Shown here: piece after piece, positions 25,108 through 34,900 of the stretch
Numbering within the stretch: position 1 is the stretch's first letter
How the letters are laid out: each line of letters starts with the position of its first letter
From: Clostridia bacterium
GTDB taxonomy: Bacteria; Bacillota; Clostridia; Christensenellales; DTU072
Direction of reading: 5' to 3'
Length of the DNA: 64,000 nt
Assembly (NCBI GenBank): GCA_016297005.1
Contig: JAEDHK010000002.1
Coordinates: 1-64,000, forward strand
Translations under genes and position numbers: made by a program
The notes under the pieces: model-generated
What the model was told of the DNA's origin: nothing
Database searches by the model: none
The model's input: only the letters and a program-made list of their open reading frames with translations

Positions 25108-26082
25108 TTATGAGTTATACTTTATCGCCATCTTCTTGACGGCTTCTTTTATGGTTTCACGCAAAGAAAGAGGCTCTAACACCTCTACGTTTTCGCCGTA
25201 TTGGAGCGCCCAGTATTTCAGTGCGTCCGGCGGCGCGGAAAGCGTTATTTCGACGTAATCGCCCTGACTGCTCATGACCGTGAAGCCGGAGCCAAACCAG
25301 TCCACAAGATCGCTGAAAACCTTTTTTCCACAACGCAATCGCACCTGCTCGGGACGGCCGTCGAGAAGATAGGGGAAAGTAATATTGAGCTTATCCGGTC
25401 TGACGTCTTCGGCTCCCTCCACGTCGTCAAGCGGCCGGGCACGCTCCCGACACACTTCGATATTCGTGATCCTGTCCACGCGGAAATACCCGATCGTATC
25501 TTTGCCGTCCTCGCAACAAATGAGATAATATCTTTGATTGTGCAAGAGCAAAAAATAAGGACTGACTCTCCATTCTCCTTTCCGAAGCGGAACAAGTTGT
25601 TTTTGAAGGTTATATCCGTTATAGACGAAGCGAACTTTTTTCGCTTTGGATATCGCCTCGTCAAGCAGTTCTATCGTAAAAAAAACGGCCTTATTCGGCG
25701 TCTTATCCCATTGATGATTATACGCCAGCCGATTGGCTTCGGAAAAGAAGGTGCCGCCTTCTTTTTCGAGCTTTGCGATCAGGTCTCCCGAGTGCTTATT
25801 ATCGATATATCGGGAAGAAAGCACCGCGTCGATCAATAGGCGCAGTTCGCTTTTTTCAAAGCGTCGCGTAAACAGACAGATACCGTTTCTGGCGGAGTCT
25901 ATTTCGTACCCCGCCCGGCGTAACGTTTCCAGATTTCTTCCGACGGCTTTTCTTTCGCAATCAATATCGTATTTTTCTTTTAAAAGTTTTACTATATCCT
26001 GTTGCGACAAGCGATGCTCGCTATCGGTATATTCCTCTAAAATTTGCAGGACCCGCAAAATTGTGATTTTTCTTCTCGGCAT
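25108..26082 (-). CDS. WYL-domain transcriptional regulator
   Basis: A 324-residue DNA-binding protein. Residues ~5-60 form a winged HTH (ILRVLQILEEYTDSEHRLSQQDIVKLL). A WYL domain follows at ~140-230 (VRFVYNGYNLQKQLVPLRKGEWRVSPYFLLLHNQRYYLICCE) and a WCX-like C-terminal part. WYL domains bind small ligands or nucleic acids and control many stress and defence genes. The frame opens further upstream, but ATG 26082 (MPRRKITIL) is chosen because it starts the HTH and directly follows the stop of the large lipoprotein (TGATATG), implying coupled translation. No defence genes are nearby. Confidence 0.9.
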   Translation of the reverse strand: MPRRKITILRVLQILEEYTDSEHRLSQQDIVKLLKEKYDIDCERKAVGRNLETLRRAGYEIDSARNGICLFTRRFEKSELRLLIDAVLSSRYIDNKHSGDLIAKLEKEGGTFFSEANRLAYNHQWDKTPNKAVFFTIELLDEAISKAKKVRFVYNGYNLQKQLVPLRKGEWRVSPYFLLLHNQRYYLICCEDGKDTIGYFRVDRITNIEVCRERARPLDDVEGAEDVRPDKLNITFPYLLDGRPEQVRLRCGKKVFSDLVDWFGSGFTVMSSQGDYVEITLSAPPDALKYWALQYGENVEVLEPLSLRETIKEAVKKMAIKYNS

Positions 26083-26083
26083 A

Positions 26084-29000
26084 TCATTCGTTATCGTACA
26101 AAAAAACGATCGCGCGCAGATTTCCGCCCTCTTCCGTAAGATCGATGAATTCTTCGGCATGCTTGCCCGAGACAAGAATGGTCTGAGAACACTTGTTGCG
26201 CAGTTCGGCAATGCTTGCGGCGACATCGGACGTGCATTCCATTTCGATTGCGACCACGCCCTCACGCTCTACCGAATTCAACAGATCGTCCAACGCCTGC
26301 AAACTATTGACGTAAACGGTGCGACCGCGTACGGAAGCATGGACGTAAAAATCGTAATCGACGTCCGCGTCGGGCAACAGACCGAAGATCTCCGGCGTGC
26401 GACCGGTTCGATCTTTGCAGAGTTGCTCGTATTCTTCGTCGTCCATTAAGAAGCATCTGTGATCGGGATAAACGCGCGTACCGGACTTAGCCACGCCGTA
26501 CGCTACGTCCACGACGTACCAATAACCGTCCAACAATACCTTGTTATAGACGCGATAAGAAGTCGCCGACGTCTTTGCGACGGCGCTCCGACAAGGAATG
26601 CCGGCAAGAGCGCACAATGCGGAAAAAGCCTTTGCATATCCGTCTGAAAGAGCGTGACGCGCGTTGACGTTCTTTAACGTAAAAATGCCCTCGAGATGGT
26701 AAGAATCATAATTGTTCATTTCCAGGCGCGTTTTCGTCCCGGAAAGAATTTCCGTCGCGCTGTCGTAAGAAACGGAATAGCAGAGCCAATCGTAGAAAGC
26801 AAGCGCCTTTTCACGATCCGACATCTTTTCGTCGATAATGGAAGAATAGGTCCATTTAATCTGCTTGTATAATTCGGCGAGTTCGTCGTTCCCCGACGGT
26901 ACGGGACGGTATCCGCGTTCCATAACGTAACACATTTGATCGGAGGTAGAGACGTAAACGCCCATCGCGTTGTCGATCGGATAAGCGATATCGATCACTT
27001 TATACGGCGACTCGGAGTAAAAAGCGGACGTAACGTCCGGATTCTTATCCACCGTCGCGGGAGAAGCGAAGCGCGTGACGAGACTGCCGTGGGGTACGGC
27101 GAAAGTCACGACGTAACCGCCGTCGTCCTTTCCGGATATTTCGGTAATCTTAAAGTCTACAACGTACGGCCCTTGCTGTTGTTCTCCGCAGATCATGCTG
27201 TACATATCCGCAAATTCGTTACCGATCCAGTCGGGTATAACGACGTCGAACGCGTTCATCATTTCTGCCGTATACGTCAACGTACTGAAAAAGCTGACGG
27301 TAAAGGTATCGTAGAAAATCTCTTCTTCCCCTTCCGTTAGCGTCACGTTGCCTTTTTTGACGAGATCGTTATTCGACGGCTGATGCAAGAGGATATATTG
27401 CACGAGATCGTACAGTTCGTCAAGCGTAGTGACGTAACCGTTGACGTTGTTCGTAATGTTGGCAAAATAGGGCGTCAGCCTCTCCTGAAGTTGCAGAATA
27501 TGCGTCGCGTCGCCCGCGCCTTGCGCATTAGGAATACCGTAATGGCAGACGTCGGAATATACGCCGTCTTTCTGTTTGACCCGTACGCTGAACTTATCGG
27601 CAAAGCCGGCTACTTTGGATGGAATATAGAAATAATTGTCTCCGAAAACGATCGACTTGTCCGCGCTATCCAAAATAACCACCCTGTTATCGTCATAGAA
27701 AACGAGTTCCGCTTCATAGCGGTTGACGCCGGCGCAGGGCGCCCAATGAACGTATAACAGGTTTTCTCCCATGTATTGTCCGCCCTCGATGACCAGATCG
27801 CTGACGCGACTGTCGGAGATCACGACGAACGGGTGCGACTCGGCGCTGTCAAAGTCGACGAGATCGTCCGTTTGCGGAGCAAGAGAATCGCTCGCCTCGT
27901 ATACGCGGAGCAACTGGCTGACGTGGTTATAGACGACTCTCTCGCCGTCCTGCGCCACGGTGGACAAAACGCCGTTCGTCGTGGAAGTCACAAGCAAGCG
28001 GAAATATCCCGCGGTGCGCAACGGATAATAGAACATTTCTCCTTTGGCGGTAGATCTTATTTCTCTCTTTTGCGACGGATCATAGTCTCCGGCTTCGTTA
28101 CAGGGCAGATAGTACCAATGGTAGCTGTCCGGCGGCAAACCGTTCCCTATGACGGAAGGCTCGACGCTGAGCGTATCTCCCACCACGAATCGCTCGGAGC
28201 TGAACATGAACATCTCTTGTTTTAAGGGTTGGTTGTCCGCGCTCATGGCTTTCACTATCATTTGATAGTCGCCGACTATGTTCATCCGACGAACAAGGTC
28301 TCTGTCGTTTACGGGCGTATTGGCCACGAAATATTCGTTGCCGTCCCCACCCATTTTTTGGAGATACCAGTTATAAGAAACGGTATTGGCCGTGGATGAC
28401 TCCAGCAAGCGGAAAATCGCTTCGTCGCCGTATTGGTACGGCGTATAAACGGAAGAAAGATTCTGATAATTCAGATCAAATCCCACGAAGTCTTCATAAA
28501 TGGTGATCTCATTGCTATAAAGCCAGACCGGCTGACTCTCTTTGCCGCGGAAAGTCACGCTGACGTAGATGCAGTAAGAAATAGGCGTCGTATCATCCGG
28601 GATATAGGTAAATTGTTGCAGATTATCGTTTCCGTTGATGTGCTTACCGCGATCTTCGCCGCCGTAGGGGCCCTTCCACCACTTGATATCGGGATTCGGG
28701 TCGATACTGTCGCCGAGAATGCGAAGAGTAAAGTTGACGGCCGAAAAGTTGTTGATCGTTTGCGTCCATTGCGGCGTGCCGGATACGCTGAGCTGGCATT
28801 GCGCTTGCTTGTATTCGACGACGACGGGCAGTTGCGCTTCCGCCACCGTCTGTTCGGTCGTGACGGAAGTAGCCTTGACGTGCGCGTGCCCCGCCCCGAC
28901 GGGAGTGATAAGGACGTGTCCGTTTTCGAGCGTTTCAACCGTAACGACATTTTCGTTATTACTTTCGTACGTGACCGAGCGACCGTCGGAGGCGTGAGAG

Positions 29001-29479
29001 GGATAATAATCCACCCATGCTTCGGCGGGCTCGCCCAAATACCATAAAGAAAGGCTATCCTGATGGAATCGGATACTCTTTACGGGCACTTCTTCCACAA
29101 TGACGCCGATCGTCAGTTTGGCTTTTTCGTTGGTCGCGCTGGTTACGGTCAAAGGAACGGTCTTGCCGTCCGTGATTTTATGCGCGGTCAAAAGACCGGT
29201 ATTACTTACGGTAACGTAATCCAGATATTCCGAAGGAATATAGTATCTCAGTTTTCTGTTTGTGGCGTTGGCAGGTAAAATTTCTACGTTCAGTTGATAG
29301 ACGGAAGCGTCGCCGAGAGGCGCCAGAGCAACGGAAGAAATATCCGTCCGCAAAGCGGCGACCTCCACGTAATCCTCGTCTTGCACGGCGGTCTTGATGG
29401 TACATGCGGTCAAAAGACCGGCAATAATCGCCACCGCCACGACCAAAAAAAGCAATCCGAAAACTTTATTCTTACCCAT
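26084..29479 (-). CDS. large lipoprotein: Big2-like domains and inactive transglutaminase-like domain
   Basis: A 1131-residue exported protein with lipobox Cys26 (LLTAC). Residues ~35-220 hold two Ig-like Big2-type domains (ILPANATNRKLRYYIPSEY, then YPSHASDGRSVTYESNNENVVTV). A middle part (~220-660) looks like further beta-sandwich modules. Residues ~880-1010 resemble a transglutaminase-like (TgpA/CYK3-type) domain. In it the catalytic Cys position is S945 (ALSDGYAKAF), the His position is R976 (YRVYN), and only D991 (YWYVVDVAYG) remains, so it is probably non-catalytic. There is no ribosome site, and the promoter places the 5' end within about 3 bases of the ATG. It heads an operon with the WYL and MBL genes. 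Confidence 0.85.
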   Translation of the reverse strand: MGKNKVFGLLFLVVAVAIIAGLLTACTIKTAVQDEDYVEVAALRTDISSVALAPLGDASVYQLNVEILPANATNRKLRYYIPSEYLDYVTVSNTGLLTAHKITDGKTVPLTVTSATNEKAKLTIGVIVEEVPVKSIRFHQDSLSLWYLGEPAEAWVDYYPSHASDGRSVTYESNNENVVTVETLENGHVLITPVGAGHAHVKATSVTTEQTVAEAQLPVVVEYKQAQCQLSVSGTPQWTQTINNFSAVNFTLRILGDSIDPNPDIKWWKGPYGGEDRGKHINGNDNLQQFTYIPDDTTPISYCIYVSVTFRGKESQPVWLYSNEITIYEDFVGFDLNYQNLSSVYTPYQYGDEAIFRLLESSTANTVSYNWYLQKMGGDGNEYFVANTPVNDRDLVRRMNIVGDYQMIVKAMSADNQPLKQEMFMFSSERFVVGDTLSVEPSVIGNGLPPDSYHWYYLPCNEAGDYDPSQKREIRSTAKGEMFYYPLRTAGYFRLLVTSTTNGVLSTVAQDGERVVYNHVSQLLRVYEASDSLAPQTDDLVDFDSAESHPFVVISDSRVSDLVIEGGQYMGENLLYVHWAPCAGVNRYEAELVFYDDNRVVILDSADKSIVFGDNYFYIPSKVAGFADKFSVRVKQKDGVYSDVCHYGIPNAQGAGDATHILQLQERLTPYFANITNNVNGYVTTLDELYDLVQYILLHQPSNNDLVKKGNVTLTEGEEEIFYDTFTVSFFSTLTYTAEMMNAFDVVIPDWIGNEFADMYSMICGEQQQGPYVVDFKITEISGKDDGGYVVTFAVPHGSLVTRFASPATVDKNPDVTSAFYSESPYKVIDIAYPIDNAMGVYVSTSDQMCYVMERGYRPVPSGNDELAELYKQIKWTYSSIIDEKMSDREKALAFYDWLCYSVSYDSATEILSGTKTRLEMNNYDSYHLEGIFTLKNVNARHALSDGYAKAFSALCALAGIPCRSAVAKTSATSYRVYNKVLLDGYWYVVDVAYGVAKSGTRVYPDHRCFLMDDEEYEQLCKDRTGRTPEIFGLLPDADVDYDFYVHASVRGRTVYVNSLQALDDLLNSVEREGVVAIEMECTSDVAASIAELRNKCSQTILVSGKHAEEFIDLTEEGGNLRAIVFLYDNE

Positions 29480-29488
29480 AATAATTAT

Positions 29489-29517
29489 ATAATAAAGCTA
29501 ATCGGTCTATTTGTCAA
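29489..29517 (-). promoter_or_regulatory. promoter of the lipoprotein-WYL-MBL operon, near-leaderless
   Basis: TTGACA (29517-29512), 17-base spacer, TATTAT (29494-29489). Only 9 bases lie between the -10 and the ATG, so the transcript should begin 1-3 bases before the start codon. An alternative TATAAT 3 bases further would demand a 20-base spacer. Confidence 0.65.
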
Positions 29518-29541
29518 TGCTCAAAAAAGTTTTATACTTTT

Positions 29542-31179
29542 TTATTCGACGCTGCCGGTAATGCTCTTGATGCTGTAAGCGACGTTCTCCAAGTGGTCGC
29601 CCACACGTTCGAGCGAAGCAAGCGCGGTATAAAAATAGGTGCCCGTTTCTATAGTGCAGGCGCCGGCGTTCAGACGCACTACGTGACGAGAAGCAAAAAC
29701 CTTTTTCATATCGTCCACCTGTTGTTCGTATCGGCTGACGCGCGCAAGTTCTTTTTTATCCCGCTTAGAAAAAGCTTTCAAAGCGGAATCGTGCAGAAGT
29801 TGCACTTTATCGCGCATTGCGGACAATTCCGACAGTGCTTCGGCCGAAAATACTACGTTTTCTTCCCGCATTTTCACGCCCATTTTCATTAAGTCGACGC
29901 CGTGGTCGCCTATTCTTTCGATATCGTCGACAACGTGGTGCAAAGTTCCGACCAGCGTTTCATCCTTATACGGCAGGTTCTTTCCGGCGAGTTGCACAAG
30001 GTATTCGCTGATCTTTTTGGTAATGAAATCGATCCGTTCTTCCTCGATCTCGACGCGCTTTCTTTTCGACTCGTTTTGCGTGGACAGAATTTCGAATCCA
30101 AGCAGCAGGTTCTGCTTCGCGAGATCGGCGAGGTTTTCCGTTTCTTTCAAAACCTGTAACAACGCGACGGCGGGCGTTTTCAAAAATTTATCCTCGATAA
30201 AAAAGCACGCGTATTCTTGTTCTTGCTTTTTTTCTTTGACCACTTTGGAAAGCAATTTTTGCAAAGGCGAAATAAGCGGCAGGCAAATAAGCGAAGCGAC
30301 CAGGCTATAAACCACGCCGAACAGCGAAAGCTCCCATTCGGGCGCGCCGATATAAGAAAGCCCGAGAACGACGAAAGGTCGAAGTATCCATACCAATCCG
30401 CCGACGACGATCGCGCCGATGCAGGCGGTAAGGACATTGAACAAAGCGACCTTCTTCGCCTCTCTATCCGAGCCGAGAGCGGCAATCAAAGAAGTAACGC
30501 AGGTGCCGATCGTGGCTCCAATCAGAATAAAGACGGCTTGCGATACCTGCAAAGTGCCGGCGTTGATAAGCGTAATAAGAATACCGGTCGTCGCCGAAGA
30601 CGACTGAATAATCCCGGTAAACAGCGCTCCGACCACCGCGAGAAGAAGGGGAAAATCGATAGCTTTGAACAGGTCGATAAAAAATAAACTTATCTGTTCC
30701 TGCTCGGCAATGGACTGCGTCATGATCTTCATCCCGGCAAACAGCACGCCCAATCCCCCTACGACGTAACCGATCGCCCTGGCCGTTTCGTTGTTGACGA
30801 AAAGGATAAGACAGATACCGACAAAAGCCAACGCCATCAAAACGGGCGTGATGCTGACGGACGATAAAGAAACGAGAATGCCGGTCACAGTCGTGCCCAG
30901 TCGTGCGCCGAGAACAAAGGCCGACGCCTGCGCCGTCGACATGATACCGGCCCCGACGAGGCCCATACTCATGACGGACGTCGCCGAAGACGACTGAACG
31001 ATGGCGGTAGCTCCCGCGCCGATGCCGTAAGAAGCGAACTTGTTGTCGCTGATTTTATTGAACAACGCGCGGATGCTCTTTGCCGAACCTTTACTCAGTC
31101 CGTCCCCCATCAGCTTCATGCCGGTCAAAAAAACGCCGACGCCGCAAAGCAATAAACAAATACTTTCAAAAACGCTCAT
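29542..31179 (-). CDS. Na/Pi cotransporter family protein with PhoU-like tail
   Basis: A 545-residue membrane protein of the NptA/YjbB type. Two inverted halves carry the signature GATAIVQSSSATSVMSMG (~55-72) and a second QSSSATTGILITLINAG (~195-211), each in a re-entrant segment. About eight helices reach residue ~310. The cytoplasmic C-terminal part (~340-540) is a PhoU-like helical domain (HHVVDDIERIGDHGVDLM, LASLERVGDHLENVAYSI). It should move phosphate with sodium, in either direction. It starts 11 bases behind the flavodoxin-like gene and is probably cotranscribed with it, though no functional link is evident. Confidence 0.92.
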   Translation of the reverse strand: MSVFESICLLLCGVGVFLTGMKLMGDGLSKGSAKSIRALFNKISDNKFASYGIGAGATAIVQSSSATSVMSMGLVGAGIMSTAQASAFVLGARLGTTVTGILVSLSSVSITPVLMALAFVGICLILFVNNETARAIGYVVGGLGVLFAGMKIMTQSIAEQEQISLFFIDLFKAIDFPLLLAVVGALFTGIIQSSSATTGILITLINAGTLQVSQAVFILIGATIGTCVTSLIAALGSDREAKKVALFNVLTACIGAIVVGGLVWILRPFVVLGLSYIGAPEWELSLFGVVYSLVASLICLPLISPLQKLLSKVVKEKKQEQEYACFFIEDKFLKTPAVALLQVLKETENLADLAKQNLLLGFEILSTQNESKRKRVEIEEERIDFITKKISEYLVQLAGKNLPYKDETLVGTLHHVVDDIERIGDHGVDLMKMGVKMREENVVFSAEALSELSAMRDKVQLLHDSALKAFSKRDKKELARVSRYEQQVDDMKKVFASRHVVRLNAGACTIETGTYFYTALASLERVGDHLENVAYSIKSITGSVE

Positions 31180-31190
31180 AAAATTCCTTT

Positions 31191-31808
31191 TTATCGGATA
31201 AAGTTAGTCCTTATCACAGCCTCTTTCTCCGGCAGTCCGTACTTATCCTTACCCAGGGCGATACTTTTCATCAAAAAAGACATATTGCGCGCCAGAGTCC
31301 GCATCATCTGCATGCCTTCTTCATCGCGAGACGCCTGTTCCGCCGTGCTGCCGTGAACGCCGTTCCAGTATTGACCGGAAGCAACGGGCATACCGCTGAT
31401 AAAAAAGTATTTATTCAGTTCGTCAAAAGTCGCCGTCAATCCTCCGCGACGCGCGGAACACACCGCGGCTCCGACTTTCATCGTCTTATCGAATCTGGCG
31501 CTCATGAAAAGCCTGTCCAGAACAGCTACCAGAGTGGCGTTTGCCGAGGCGTAATAGACGGGGCTGCCCACCACGAGACCGTCGCACTCGAAAAACTTTT
31601 GTGCAAGCTCGTTCACGATATCCTCAAACGCGCATTTGCCCGTTTTTCCGCACGCACCGCAGGCGACGCACCCGCGCGCCGGCTTGTTGCCCACCTGCAC
31701 GATCTCCGTTTCTATTCCTTCTTCCTCGAATACTTTACGCATTTCGGAAAGAGCGGTAAAGGTGCATCCCGCCGCATGTGGACTCCCGTTTATCATCAAT
31801 ACTTTCAT
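31191..31808 (-). CDS. flavodoxin-like NAD(P)H-dependent oxidoreductase
   Basis: A 205-residue flavoprotein of the iron-sulfur-flavoprotein/NADPH-dependent FMN reductase group. The FMN phosphate loop is INGSPHAAGCTF. The Cys cluster CVACGACGKTGKC (~47-59) resembles the 4Fe-4S motif of Isf-like proteins, and GSPVYYASANA is the flavin-ring loop. It probably acts as a cytoplasmic electron-transfer or quinone/nitro reductase in an anaerobe. The ATG has a GGAGAAG site, and a promoter lies at 31871-31899. It leads the unit with the Na/Pi transporter and is divergent from the GH38 gene. Confidence 0.88.
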   Translation of the reverse strand: MKVLMINGSPHAAGCTFTALSEMRKVFEEEGIETEIVQVGNKPARGCVACGACGKTGKCAFEDIVNELAQKFFECDGLVVGSPVYYASANATLVAVLDRLFMSARFDKTMKVGAAVCSARRGGLTATFDELNKYFFISGMPVASGQYWNGVHGSTAEQASRDEEGMQMMRTLARNMSFLMKSIALGKDKYGLPEKEAVIRTNFIR

Positions 31809-31870
31809 TTTACTTCTCCTTATTCGCCGCTGCCTGGCGCATAGATCGTCAAACCGCGATTTTTTCGTTT

Positions 31871-31899
31871 ATTGTATCATGGTTTTTCAATCCTATCAA
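31871..31899 (-). promoter_or_regulatory. promoter of the flavodoxin-Na/Pi unit
   Basis: TTGATA (31899-31894), 17-base spacer, TACAAT (31876-31871) with a TG extension. Confidence 0.65.
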
Positions 31900-31931
31900 G
31901 CGATAACGATCTTGCCTTCGGGTGTTTCCTC

Positions 31932-31960
31932 TTTACATTTTCGTTGCGGTAAGCTATACT
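31932..31960 (+). promoter_or_regulatory. promoter of the GH38 unit
   Basis: TTTACA (31932-31937), 17-base spacer, TATACT (31955-31960), 36 bases before the GH38 start and divergent from the promoter at 31871-31899. Confidence 0.65.
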
Positions 31961-31996
31961 TATTTTATTCTTGTATTAACTATTCAGGAGCAATTC

Positions 31997-34900
31997 ATGC
32001 AAAAAAACGAAAAACCGAAAAAAGTTTTTACGATAGCAACCGCCCACCTCGATACTATCTGGAACTGGTCTTTGGAACGCACCATCGGGACGTGCCTCAA
32101 AAACACCCTGCTCGAAAACTTTAAACTTTTCGAGAAATATCCCAATTATAAATTCAATTTCGAAGGCGCCTACCGCTACGAACTGATGGAAGAGTACTAT
32201 CCGGAGTTGTTTGCAAAAATGAAAGAGTACGTTAAGCAAGGTCGTTGGTATCCGTGCGGCAGTTCGTACGAAAACGGCGACGTAAACATCCCCTCTCCCG
32301 AGGCTCTTTTCCGCAACATCCTGCACGGCAACGGTTATTTCGAAAAAAAATTCGGAATGCGCAGCAAAGATATCTTTCTCCCCGACTGCTTCGGCTTCGG
32401 TTGGCAGCTGCCCGCCGTTATGCGTCACGCCAACCTGATCGGTTTTTCCACCCAGAAACTGACCTGGGGCTCGGTGCACGGCACTCCTTTCAATTTAGGC
32501 AAATGGTACGGCAGCAACGGCGACTTCGTGTACGGCGCTATAGACATGGGAAGCTACACGACCTGCCTGAAAACGATCCGTAACTTCAACTTCGTCCGCA
32601 CCCGTCTGGAAAAAAACAAGCAGTACGGCATCAACGCCGTGGCCATCTATCACGGCACCGGCGATATGGGCGGCGCGCCGCAGGACATGTCCGTCGCCTG
32701 TGTGGAAAACGAAATGAAAGAAAACGGCACGAGCGACGTCCAGATCCTCTCCTCCCGTATTGACGACGTATACGAATATCTGAAAGAGCTGGACGACTCC
32801 TACCTTGCCAAACTCCCCGATCATAAATCGGAACTGACCCTCGTCTTCCACGGCGTAGGCAGCTATACTTCCCGCGCCGTCGGTAAACGTTGGAACAAGC
32901 GGAACGAAATCTTAGCCGACGTTGCCGAAAGAACGAGCGTCGCGGCCGACTTCCTCGGCGAAAAGGAATACCCGGCCGAAAATCTGACCAAAAACTGGAA
33001 GCGCGTCATTGCTCACCAATTCCACGACGATATCACCGGCACCTCTCTCCAACACCTCTATAAACGCTGTTGGAACGACTATATGGTTTCTCTCAACGGT
33101 TTTTCACAGGAAATCGATTCTTCCGTAGCCGCCATCGCGCGCCGTATGAATACGGACGGCGAAGGAATACCCGTCGTCGTCTGCAACAGTCTTGAAACAA
33201 AAAAGAGCGGCGCGGTGCAGGTTTCCGTACCCGCAACGCACAAGTATTTTTCCGTCGTGAACGCAAAAGGCGAAGCGGTGCCCGTTCAGACCGTCGGAAA
33301 GAAAGACGGAAAGACCGTCCTCGTTTTCATCGCGACGGTAGCCGCGTTCGGTCTGGAAAAATACACCGTGCTTCCTGCCGATAAGCCGTACGAAGACAAT
33401 AGTATGTCCGTCACGGAAAAATCTTTGGAAAACGGAAAATACGTCGTTCGTCTCGATAAAAACGGCGACGTCGCTTCCGTCTTCGATAAGACTTTGCAAA
33501 AAGAACTTCTTTCCCGTCCCATACGTTACGACGTTTTTAAGTATAAGGGCAGTAAAAAATACCCCGCATGGGAGATTCCGTACGAAGCCTGCAACAAAAA
33601 GTCTCCGGACCACCCCTCGTTCGTAAGTTCCCGCGTCCTGGAAAAAGGCGCTGCGCGCGTAGCGGTGGAAGTTGTTCAAAAATACGGAGATTCGCTGTTT
33701 ACTTCCGTCCTTTCTCTGGAAAACGGCGGCGAAAGAGTGGATGTACGTTGCGAAACCGATTGGAGAAGTTTCCGCAGGCTCCTCAAAATCGATTTCGGCG
33801 TTACCTGCCCCGCTCCGGAAGCTACTTTCGACCTCGGTATCGGAGTGATCAGACGCGGTAACAACAATAAAAAATGCTACGAAATGTCGGCGCAGAACTG
33901 GGCCGACCTGTCGGACGATAATTACGGCGTGTCCATCCTCAGCGAATGCAAGTACGGCTGGGATAAACCGGCCGACGATACTTTGCGTCTGACGATCTTG
34001 CACACTCCCTTGTATTACTTCCATATGAAGGACAGTCAACAACACAAAATGGAACTTGGCCTCAACCGCTACGCTTACGCCATCTATTCTCACGCGGGCA
34101 AAGTCGGCGCAGATACGCAAGAAGAAGCAAAACGCTTCCTTACCCCTCTGCCCGCATACATTACCGCAAAGCACGACGGCGACCTCGGCGCGGCTTATTC
34201 TTATTGCGACTTCAACGAAAAAGGAGTTTTCATTAATTGTATTAAAAAAGCCGAGAACGGCGATGAGATCGTCGTTCGCTTCGTCGAAAACGGTAACGCC
34301 GAGCACGGAAAGGTTTCTTTTTCCATCGCCGACGGCGTCCTCTCCGCCAGAGAGATCTTCGCATCGGAGGAAGAGCGAGGAGCGGCTACGGTGGAAAACG
34401 GAAAACTCATCTTCTCTCTCCGTCCTTACGAAATAAAATCCTTTGCTCTGACAATCGAAAAAGAAGTCAAAAAGACAAATACCTTTACGCCGATCGAGCT
34501 GCCCGACGTGATTAACGTTACCACGAGCAACGAAAACCGCTCCGCGTCCTCCCTGCCCGGCAGCGAAGAGAGCATTCCCGAAGAACTCTGGAAAGACGAA
34601 CTCTATTCGGGCGGCATTAAATTCCCGATGAAGGGCGCCGTCGCCTGTAAAGGTCAGAAAATCACCCTGCCCACAGGTGCGAAAAACGTCCACCTGGTTA
34701 TGACCTCTTTGGACGCTCCGCGAAAAGAAACCTTCTTTTTAGGCGAAAAAGCGCACGAAATAAACGTAGCCGGCTGTCACGAACGCATCGGCGTCTGGGA
34801 TCTGATCTCTTCGGAAGAAACCGCCCATATCCGTACCGACCACGTCGTTTACGAGTATACGCACACGCATTCGCCCAAAGGCGACAATATTGCGAAACAG

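Noticed and set aside
26083..26265. N-terminal extension of the WYL regulator frame
   Set aside because: The extra 61 residues overlap the end of the lipoprotein gene in another frame and are not protein-like; the ATG at 26082 opens the HTH.
33104..34693. 529-residue frame antisense to the GH38 gene
   Set aside because: It arises from codon bias of the GH38 gene on the other strand; there is no start context and no family resemblance.
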